Origin: REEB95 sp035275845 | GTDB lineage: Bacteria > Pseudomonadota > Alphaproteobacteria > ATCC43930 > CGMCC-115725 | NCBI GenBank assembly: GCA_035275845.1 | Contig: DATEMD010000052.1 | Location: 1-14,568 of the forward strand | DNA length: 14,568 nt | Direction of reading: 5' to 3' | In this document: piece by piece, positions 7,729-13,494 of the stretch | Numbering within the stretch: the first letter of the stretch is position 1 | Layout: every line of letters starts with the position of its first letter | Translations under genes and position numbers: made by a program | The notes under the pieces: generated by a model | The model's database searches: none | The model's input: only the letters and a program-made list of their open reading frames with translations | Told to the model about the DNA's origin: nothing

Positions 7729-8942
7729 TGGCCGATTCCGTCCGCACGATAAAACCGCGCCCCTGGATGCGCGACGCTGCCACGCGACGGGTGATGCGCG
7801 TGCTGACCGTGGCGGACGCCGAGCCGCGATTTGTCGGCGGCGCGGTGCGCGATGCACTGCTCGGCCGACCGCCACGCGAAATCGACATCGCGACGCCGCT
7901 CGCGCCCGACGCCGTGATGCGGCATCTGACGGCGGCCGGCATTCGCGCCGTGCCAACCGGTATCGCGCACGGCACGATAACGGCGGCGATGCCCAAGCGG
8001 CTCTTCGAGATCACGACGCTGCGCCGTGACGTCGAGACCGACGGCCGGCACGCCAAGGTCGCCTTTGGCGTCGACTGGGCCGCCGATGCGCAGCGCCGCG
8101 ATTTCACCATGAACGCGCTGTCGCTCGACATGGATGGCAGGCTCTACGACGATGTCGGCGGTCTCGTCGATCTCAAGGCCGGTCGCGTGCGGTTCGTCGG
8201 CGATCCGGCGACGCGCATCCGCGAGGACGTGCTGCGCCTGCTGCGCTATTACCGGTTCTTCGCGCATTATGGCAAAGGTGCTGGCGACCGCGCCGCGCGC
8301 GCCGCCTGCCGCGCCGCCGCCCGCTTGCTGCCGACATTGTCGGCCGAACGCATCACCGCCGAATTCTTAAAATTGCTGGCGGCGCCGGATCCGCTGCCGG
8401 CGCTGCGCATGATGCAGGCCGACGGCGTCCTCAAGGTACTGTTGCCGGAGAGCAGCGCCTTGTCCCGCCTTCGCCGTCTGGTTGCGCTTGAGTCCGCAGC
8501 CGATCCGATCCGGCGCCTTGCGGCGTTGATCGCGCGCGATGCTGGCGGCGTCGCGGAACGATTCAAACTGTCCGGCGTCCAACGCGATCGTCTCGTGGCG
8601 TTGCTCGCCAAGCCGACAATCGCGCTTGACGCCGATCGCGCGGCGCAACGCCGGGCGCTTTATCGCTGGGGGCCCGCGCTCTATTCCGATCGCGTGCTCT
8701 TGGCCGCCACCGCGCGGCCGCGGCCGGGTCGTGTGAGCCGGCTGCTGCGGCTGGCGCAGGGCTGGAAGAGTCCGCGCTTCCCGCTGCGCGGTCGCGATCT
8801 GCTCGCCGCTGGCGTCGCGCCTGGCCCCGAGATCGGCGTGTTGCTTGCTGCGCTCGAGGCGTGGTGGATCAAGGGCGATTTTCGCGCTACGGCGGCGCAA
8901 TGCCGCGCCGAGCTGCGGCGGCGGCTGGCGCCGCATGGCTGA
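7728..8942 (+). CDS. cca: CCA-adding tRNA nucleotidyltransferase
   Basis: 404 residues, a class II poly(A) polymerase/CCA enzyme. It adds or repairs the 3' CCA of tRNAs from CTP and ATP in the cytoplasm. The head has GGAVRD (37-42), the catalytic carboxylate motif as E51-I-D53 followed by IAT, RRDFTMNAL (123-131) and REDVLRLLRYYRF (165-177). The C-terminal part carries FPLRGRDLLAAGVAPGPEIG (351-370), a conserved end block of the bacterial enzymes. One oddity is that the first catalytic Asp of the usual DxD is Glu here (codon GAA, 7878-7880). The start is the ATG at 7728, overlapping the DUF6111 stop by one base with GGGG upstream; an open extension to 7569 is inside DUF6111. Whether it makes the whole CCA or only part cannot be read from the sequence. 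Confidence 0.96.
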   Translation: MADSVRTIKPRPWMRDAATRRVMRVLTVADAEPRFVGGAVRDALLGRPPREIDIATPLAPDAVMRHLTAAGIRAVPTGIAHGTITAAMPKRLFEITTLRRDVETDGRHAKVAFGVDWAADAQRRDFTMNALSLDMDGRLYDDVGGLVDLKAGRVRFVGDPATRIREDVLRLLRYYRFFAHYGKGAGDRAARAACRAAARLLPTLSAERITAEFLKLLAAPDPLPALRMMQADGVLKVLLPESSALSRLRRLVALESAADPIRRLAALIARDAGGVAERFKLSGVQRDRLVALLAKPTIALDADRAAQRRALYRWGPALYSDRVLLAATARPRPGRVSRLLRLAQGWKSPRFPLRGRDLLAAGVAPGPEIGVLLAALEAWWIKGDFRATAAQCRAELRRRLAPHG

Positions 8943-10134
8943 AGCGCCCGATCGTAGCAATCCGCTCGAAATCTTCGCCATCTTCCTGCGGCTGGGGCTG
9001 ACCTCGTTCGGCGGGCCGGTCGCGCATCTCGCTTATTTCCGCAGCGAGTTCATCGACAAGCGGCGGTGGCTCGACGAGGCCGGTTTTGCCGATCTGTTGG
9101 CGCTGGCGCAGTTCCTGCCGGGGCCGGCGTCGAGCGAATTCGGTTTCGCCATCGGCCTGCTGCGCGCCGGATTGCCCGGCGCATTGTGCGCGTGGCTCGG
9201 TTTCACGCTGCCATCGGCGTTGATCATGGGCGGACTCGGCTACGGTATCGCCCGATTCGGCGATCTGGCTGGCGCGCCGTGGCTGCATGGCTTGATGCTG
9301 GTGGCGTGCGCGGTGGTGGCGCTGGCGGTATGGCAGATGGCGCGCCGCTTGGCCAATGACGTGCCGCGCGGCGCAATCGCGCTCGCCGCCGCCGCCTTGG
9401 CGCTGGCATTGCCGCCGACCTGGGGACAACTCGCTGCCATCGCCTTCGGCGCGATCGCTGGCCGGCTATTCCTGCCAGGCGATACGCGCCACGCGGCGCT
9501 GCCGTTTGTCACGCGCGTGCCGCGCGGCGTGGCGATCGCCGCGTTGATCGCCTTTGCGATGCTGCTGACGCTGCCGCCATTGATCACGACGGTGAGTGGC
9601 TCGAGCGTGTTGCAACTGTTCGACGGATTCTACCGTTCCGGCGCGCTCGTATTCGGCGGCGGCCACGTGCTCTTGCCTTTGCTGGACGCGGTCGTCGTGC
9701 CGAAGGGCTGGGTGAGTCAGGATACGTTTCTCGCTGGCTATGGCGCGGCGCAGGCGCTGCCCGGTCCGCTGTTCACCTTCGCCGCGTTTCTCGGCGTCAG
9801 CATGCAGGGGCCGGCGGGCGGTTTGCTCGGTGGCGTGGTCGCGTTGATCGCCATCTTCCTGCCGGGCTCGCTGCTGATCGTTGGCACGTTACCGTTCTGG
9901 AGCGCCTTGCGTGCCAACCGGGCGATGCAGGCGGCGCTCAAGGGCGTCAACGCCGCGGTCGTCGGCCTGCTGCTGGCCGCGCTTTACCGTCCGGTATTCG
10001 TCAGCGCTGTCTTCGGCTGGCGCGATTTGGCGTTTGTGCTCGCCGCGCTAATTCTGCTGCGCTTGCGCGTGCCGCCCTGGGCGGTCGTCGTTCTCGGCGG
10101 GCTCGGCGGCGGCGTGTTGGCATGGGTGACATGA
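8935..10134 (+). CDS. chrA: Chromate transporter ChrA, two-domain form
   Basis: 399 residues, the normal size of long-chain CHR proteins. Two CHR halves are visible. The N-terminal half carries SFGGP (24-28), the FRSEFIDKRRWLDE stretch and QFLPGP (59-64). The C-terminal half carries VFGGGH (239-244), PKGWVS and ALPGPL (274-279). The rest is hydrophobic, with about ten or more membrane segments. ChrA proteins export chromate across the inner membrane, driven by the proton motive force, and some homologs carry other anions. The ATG at 8935 overlaps the end of the CCA gene by 8 bases; a longer open frame to 8845 lies inside that gene and is rejected. Cotranscription with housekeeping genes, and no adjacent chrB regulator, means that constitutive expression or a different substrate is possible. 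Confidence 0.92.
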   Translation: MAEAPDRSNPLEIFAIFLRLGLTSFGGPVAHLAYFRSEFIDKRRWLDEAGFADLLALAQFLPGPASSEFGFAIGLLRAGLPGALCAWLGFTLPSALIMGGLGYGIARFGDLAGAPWLHGLMLVACAVVALAVWQMARRLANDVPRGAIALAAAALALALPPTWGQLAAIAFGAIAGRLFLPGDTRHAALPFVTRVPRGVAIAALIAFAMLLTLPPLITTVSGSSVLQLFDGFYRSGALVFGGGHVLLPLLDAVVVPKGWVSQDTFLAGYGAAQALPGPLFTFAAFLGVSMQGPAGGLLGGVVALIAIFLPGSLLIVGTLPFWSALRANRAMQAALKGVNAAVVGLLLAALYRPVFVSAVFGWRDLAFVLAALILLRLRVPPWAVVVLGGLGGGVLAWVT

Positions 10135-11363
10135 TGTCGGTGCTCCAGCGATGGCTGTCCGCCAGCGTCCCGCCGGCGGCTGCGCCGCTTTACTGGGCGC
10201 GCGGTCTGCGCGCCTTCGCGGACGGTTATGTCAGCCTGCTGCTGCCGGTTTATCTCAAGGCGCTCGGCTTCGGCGCCTTCCAGATCGGACTGATCACGGC
10301 GACGACGCTGATTGGCTCGGCGGCGGCGACCATCGCCGTCGGCTTCACCGCCCACCGTTATGGTCGTCGCGTGCTGCTGGTGATCGCGACGTTGCTGATG
10401 ATCGGCACCGGCTTCGGCTTCATCGCCGCCACGCAGTTCTGGCCGCTGATGGTCGTCGCCTTCGTCGGCACACTCAATCCGTCGCCGAGCGACGTCAGCC
10501 TGTTCCTGCCGCTGGAGCAGGCGCTGCTCGCCGAAGCGGCGCCGGCAAAAGCGCGTACCAACGCCTTCGTGCTCTATAGCCTGGTCGGCTCGCTGGTCGG
10601 CGCGCTCGGCTCGCTCGCGGCCGGCTTGCCCGAGTTCGTGCATGGCTGGCTCGGTCTCGCCACGATCGATGCGTTGCGCTGGATGTTCGGTCTGTATGCG
10701 CTGGTTGGTTTGGCGACCTATCACCTTTATCGCCGCTTACCGGCGAGTCTCGACGCCAAGCCCGACAAGCCGGCGCCGCCACTCGGTCCGTCGCGCAATG
10801 TCGTCTTCGGCTTGGCGGCGCTGTTCAGCCTCGATGCGTTCGGCGGCGGCCTGGTGGTGCAGTCGCTGCTCGCGCTTTGGCTGTTCGAGCGGTTTGGCCT
10901 GTCGCTGGCGGTCGCGGGCACGATCTTCTTCTGGAGCGGTCTCGCGTCGGCCGCGTCGTTCATCGCCGCCGGTCATCTCGCCAAGCGCATCGGCTTGATC
11001 AACACCATGGTGTTCACACATTTCCCGTCGAACCTGTGCCTGATCGCGATGGCCTTCGCGCCCAAGCTGTGGCTGGTGGTCGCGTTGTGGCTGGTGCGCA
11101 GTGCGTTGTCGCAAATGGACGTGCCGGCGCGCAGCAGCTACGTGATGGCGATGGTCACGCCGGCCGAGCGGGCGGCGGCAGCCAGCGTCACTGCCGTGCC
11201 GCGCAGCTTGGTCGCCGCGGTGGCACCGGCGCTGGCTGGCTGGCTGCTGGCGCTGACGCCGTTCGGCTGGCCGGTGCTGATCGCCGGCGGGCTCAAAGGA
11301 ATCTACGACCTGCTGCTGCTCGCTTGCTTTGGCCGGCGCAAGCCGCCGGAGGAGAGCGACTGA
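10131..11363 (+). CDS. MFS transporter, substrate unknown
   Basis: About 410 residues with twelve likely membrane helices in two sets of six, separated by a hydrophilic loop around residues 205-225 (RLPASLDAKPDKPAPPLGPS). The stretch TAHRYGRRVLL after helix 2 fits the MFS loop 2-3 motif (G-x-x-x-D/H-R-x-G-R-R). I do not recognise the subfamily or the substrate. In-frame ATGs occur at 10122, 10131 and 10134. I chose 10131 because it forms an ATGA overlap with the chrA stop; 10134 would give TGATG, and 10122 adds only MGD. It is the last gene of the plus-strand operon and ends 3 bases before the stop of hemF on the other strand. Confidence 0.88.
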   Translation: MMSVLQRWLSASVPPAAAPLYWARGLRAFADGYVSLLLPVYLKALGFGAFQIGLITATTLIGSAAATIAVGFTAHRYGRRVLLVIATLLMIGTGFGFIAATQFWPLMVVAFVGTLNPSPSDVSLFLPLEQALLAEAAPAKARTNAFVLYSLVGSLVGALGSLAAGLPEFVHGWLGLATIDALRWMFGLYALVGLATYHLYRRLPASLDAKPDKPAPPLGPSRNVVFGLAALFSLDAFGGGLVVQSLLALWLFERFGLSLAVAGTIFFWSGLASAASFIAAGHLAKRIGLINTMVFTHFPSNLCLIAMAFAPKLWLVVALWLVRSALSQMDVPARSSYVMAMVTPAERAAAASVTAVPRSLVAAVAPALAGWLLALTPFGWPVLIAGGLKGIYDLLLLACFGRRKPPEESD

Positions 11364-11391
11364 GCCTCAGGGCCACTTCACCGCCGGCGGC
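11342..11391. terminator. Inverted repeat across convergent gene ends, possible bidirectional terminator
   Basis: GCCGCCGG (11342-11349) and CCGGCGGC (11384-11391) form a perfect 8-base inverted repeat with a 34-base spacer, centred close to the two opposing stop codons. Inside it, CTGAG-C-CTCAG (11360-11370) is an 11-base palindrome containing both TGA stops. There is no T-run, so intrinsic termination is uncertain. Both arms also encode Pro-Pro near the two C-termini, so codon use alone could produce the repeat. Confidence 0.3.
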
Positions 11392-12218
11392 AGCGACATC
11401 AGGATCGCTTCGACATTGCCGCCGGTCTTGAGGCCGAAGAGCGTGCCGCGGTCGTAAAGCAAGTTGAACTCGACATAGCGGCCGCGCTTCACCAGCTGCG
11501 CCTGGCGCTGCTCGCCGGTCCACGGCTGCAGCATGTTCCGCCGTACGAGCCGCGGATAGATGCGCAGAAAGGCCTCGCCCACGGTGCGGGTGAAGGCGAA
11601 ATCGTGGTTCCAGTCGCCAGTCGCCAGGTCGTCATAGAAAATGCCGCCGACGCCGCGCGGTTCGTTGCGGTGCTTGAGGAAGAAATACTCGTCGCACCAT
11701 GCCGTGAAGCGCGGGTAATAGGCCGGGTCGTGTGCAGTGCAGGCGGCTTCGAGCGCGGCATGGAAATCGCGCGTGTCGGATTCGTCGGGGAACACCGGCG
11801 TCAAATCGGCGCCGCCGCCGAACCACGCCTTGGTCGTGCGGACGTGCCGCGTGTTCAGGTGCGCCGCCGGCACCAGCGGCGAACGCGGATGTGCGACCAG
11901 CGAGATGCCGGCCGCCCAGAAGCGCGGATCGTTCGCGGCGCCCGGAATCTGTGCGCGAAACTCGGACGAGAATTCGCCCCACACCGTCGAGACGTTGACG
12001 CCAACTTTCTCGAACACGCTGCCGTGCATCAGCGCCATCGTGCCGCCGCCGCCGCCCTCGCGTTGCCAAGGCGTGCGCACGAAGCGGCCGGCGGCGCCTT
12101 CCTCGGGCCGCGCCGAGGCGTATTCGTCCTCGATCGCCTCGAACACGGCGCACAGCCGGTCGCGCAATTCCTCGAACCAGCGCACGGCTTCGGCCTGCTG
12201 CTGCGCCGTGTCACTCAC
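11367..12218 (-). CDS. hemF: Oxygen-dependent coproporphyrinogen III oxidase
   Basis: 283 residues, close to the usual HemF length of about 300. It converts coproporphyrinogen III to protoporphyrinogen IX by two O2-dependent decarboxylations in cytoplasmic heme synthesis. The visible family blocks are WQREGGGGGTMALMHGSVFE (51-70), HPRSPLVPAAHLNTR (110-124), WFGGGADLTP (132-141), YFFLKHRNEPRGVGGIFYDD (178-197), RYVEFNLLYDRGT (247-259) and the terminal MSLPP. The start is the GTG at 12218-12216, overlapping the trmL stop as GTGA. The frame is open much further upstream, but that part lies inside trmL in another frame and is rejected. Coupling to trmL suggests cotranscription. The neighbouring, divergently transcribed bc1 genes need heme. 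The enzyme implies oxygen-dependent growth under at least some conditions. Confidence 0.97.
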   Translation of the reverse strand: MSDTAQQQAEAVRWFEELRDRLCAVFEAIEDEYASARPEEGAAGRFVRTPWQREGGGGGTMALMHGSVFEKVGVNVSTVWGEFSSEFRAQIPGAANDPRFWAAGISLVAHPRSPLVPAAHLNTRHVRTTKAWFGGGADLTPVFPDESDTRDFHAALEAACTAHDPAYYPRFTAWCDEYFFLKHRNEPRGVGGIFYDDLATGDWNHDFAFTRTVGEAFLRIYPRLVRRNMLQPWTGEQRQAQLVKRGRYVEFNLLYDRGTLFGLKTGGNVEAILMSLPPAVKWP

Positions 12219-12673
12219 GGCGACGCCTCGGGCAGCAACGCCGTCTGTCGCAGCGCCTCGCCGAGCACCAAGGCCGCGGCGAGCGCGACGTTGAGCGAGC
12301 GCAAGCCCGGCCGCATTGGAATCAGCACGCTGGCGTCCACGGCTTCGGCGACCTCCGGCGGTACGCCCGCGGTTTCGCGTCCGAGCAGGAGCACGTCGTC
12401 GCGGGCGAAGGCGAAGCGATGATAGGGGAGGCGGGCCTTGGTCGAAAGCAGCACCAGCCGGCCGGGGCGCGATTGCTGGAACGCGGTCCACGATGCGTGC
12501 CGCGCGACCTCGGCGCGGGCGAGATAATCCATCGCCGCGCGCTTCAGCCGGCGGTCGTCGAGCACGAAGCCGCATGGCTCGATGATGTCGACGCCGACTC
12601 CGAAACATGCGCCGAGCCGCAGAATCGCCCCGGCGTTTTGCGGAATGTCGGGCTCGTAGAGGGCGAGACGCAT
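12215..12673 (-). CDS. trmL: tRNA (cytidine/uridine-34 2'-O)-methyltransferase TrmL
   Basis: 152 residues, the normal minimal SPOUT size. The protein matches TrmL: N-terminal LYEPDIPQNAGAILRL (5-20), IEPCGF (31-36), DDRRLKRAAMDY (39-50), the SAM-site loop LGRETAGVP (97-105) and the knot end IPMRPGLRSLNVALAAA (118-134). TrmL methylates the ribose of the wobble nucleotide 34 of certain leucine tRNAs using SAM and acts as a dimer. The start is the ATG at 12673-12671, with AAGG seven bases upstream; the frame remains open to 12868, but the extra residues do not resemble the family. The 3' end overlaps hemF as GTGA. The gene diverges from petA. Confidence 0.95.
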   Translation of the reverse strand: MRLALYEPDIPQNAGAILRLGACFGVGVDIIEPCGFVLDDRRLKRAAMDYLARAEVARHASWTAFQQSRPGRLVLLSTKARLPYHRFAFARDDVLLLGRETAGVPPEVAEAVDASVLIPMRPGLRSLNVALAAALVLGEALRQTALLPEASP

Positions 12674-12699
12674 GGCCGCACCTTGGGGATGAATTTGTC

Positions 12700-12712
12700 G
12701 CCTTGGCAAGGC
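12700..12712. repeat. 13-base palindrome, candidate operator
   Basis: GCCTT-GGC-AAGGC is a perfect inverted repeat with 5-base arms and a 3-base centre, 27 bases upstream of the trmL start codon. It could be a small operator, or a weak hairpin in the trmL leader. Chance occurrence in GC-rich DNA is also possible. Confidence 0.3.
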
Positions 12713-12795
12713 CCGCGCGCGGCCCGTGGGCTGGGATTTCCGCCGTTCGTGCGGCAGGATGTCGCATAGAAGCTTTCGTTTTAGCCTGTAGCTTG

Positions 12796-12818
12796 CGCCC
12801 GGGCTTCGAGCGCGGGCG
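12796..12818 (+). promoter_or_regulatory. GC-rich leader hairpin just before the petA ribosome binding site
   Basis: CGCCCG (12796-12801) pairs with CGGGCG (12813-12818). After a G-G mismatch, GCT (12803-12805) pairs with AGC (12809-12811) around a TCG loop. The hairpin ends two bases before the AGAGGGG Shine-Dalgarno, so in the transcript it could stabilise the 5' end or affect initiation. It has no T-run on the plus strand. Confidence 0.4.
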
Positions 12819-12820
12819 AA

Positions 12821-12827
12821 AGAGGGG
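12821..12827 (+). promoter_or_regulatory. petA ribosome binding site
   Basis: AGAGGGG lies four bases before the ATG at 12832 (AGAGG alone would be six bases away). It fixes the petA start, against an open frame that continues upstream to 12607 through trmL antisense sequence. Confidence 0.75.
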
Positions 12828-12831
12828 ATCG

Positions 12832-13485
12832 ATGGCGGATTCGGCGCATTCGCATACGGCTGGCGCACACGCGCCGGGCGGTTCGCGACGCGACTTCCTG
12901 GTAATCGCTGGCAATGCGCTTCTCGGCGTTGGCGCGGCGTGCACGGTGTGGCCGCTGATCACCAGCATGAATCCGGCGCGCGACGTATTGGCCGCCGGCG
13001 CGCCGATCGACGTCGACCTGTCGAGCCTGCAACCCGGTCAGCAGGTTCTGGTGCTCTGGCGGTCGCGGCCGATCTTCATCGTCCATCGCACGCCGGCCGA
13101 GCTCACCAAGCTGCAAGCGTCAGCCGACACGAGTCTGCTGCGCGATCCCAATTCCGCCGTGCTGCAACAGCCGCCTTACGCCACCAACTGGCACCGCTCG
13201 ATCAAGCCGGAGTATCTGGTGCTGGTCGGCATCTGCACCCATCTCGGTTGCATTCCCGAATTCACGCCGCAACCCGGCGGCAGTCTCGGTCCGGCGTGGC
13301 CCGGCGGCTATTTCTGCCCGTGCCACGGCTCGCGTTACGATTTGTCGGGTCGCGTCTTCAGCGGCGTGCCGGCACCGTACAACCTGCCGGTGCCGCCGCA
13401 TCACTTCGTCAACGACACCACCGTCCGGATCGGCGAGAACCCGCCGAATTCGACTTTCGACTTCGATTCGATCGAGCAGATCTGA
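12832..13485 (+). CDS. petA: Ubiquinol-cytochrome c reductase iron-sulfur (Rieske) subunit
   Basis: 217 residues. It carries electrons from ubiquinol to cytochrome c1 in complex III, anchored in the inner membrane with its Fe-S head in the periplasm. The two cluster-binding boxes are complete: C135-T-H137-L-G-C140 and C162-P-C164-H165-G-S, with 21 residues between them. These give the two Cys and two His ligands plus the disulfide pair. The N-terminus has a twin-arginine motif (S18-R-R-D-F-L) followed by a hydrophobic anchor (about 23-44), consistent with Tat export of the folded cluster protein and retention of the helix. The start at 12832 is supported by AGAGGGG. petB follows after 9 bases with its own GAGG, which overlaps the petA stop. 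Confidence 0.97.
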   Translation: MADSAHSHTAGAHAPGGSRRDFLVIAGNALLGVGAACTVWPLITSMNPARDVLAAGAPIDVDLSSLQPGQQVLVLWRSRPIFIVHRTPAELTKLQASADTSLLRDPNSAVLQQPPYATNWHRSIKPEYLVLVGICTHLGCIPEFTPQPGGSLGPAWPGGYFCPCHGSRYDLSGRVFSGVPAPYNLPVPPHHFVNDTTVRIGENPPNSTFDFDSIEQI

Positions 13486-13494
13486 GGCGGGACC

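Larger units (their letters stand above)
12674..12831. promoter_or_regulatory. Divergent intergenic region between trmL and petA
   Basis: This 158-base stretch is the only sizeable non-coding DNA in the window and should hold the promoters for trmL-hemF and for the bc1 operon. It contains the 13-base palindrome GCCTTGGCAAGGC (12700-12712), a GC-rich hairpin (12796-12818) and the petA ribosome binding site. I could not pick a -35/-10 pair with confidence in either direction. An AT-richer patch at about 12767-12787 is the most plausible place for the petA promoter, by inference only. Confidence 0.6.

Noticed and set aside
12674..12831. Specific -35/-10 promoters in the trmL/petA gap
   Set aside because: Several TTG-like and A/T-rich hexamers exist, but none combined a good -35, 16-18 base spacing and a good -10, so I did not annotate one.
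12219..12968. N-terminal extension of HemF to 533 residues
   Set aside because: The extension covers trmL and the trmL/petA intergenic region in another frame and resembles nothing. The GTG at 12218 gives the normal family length.
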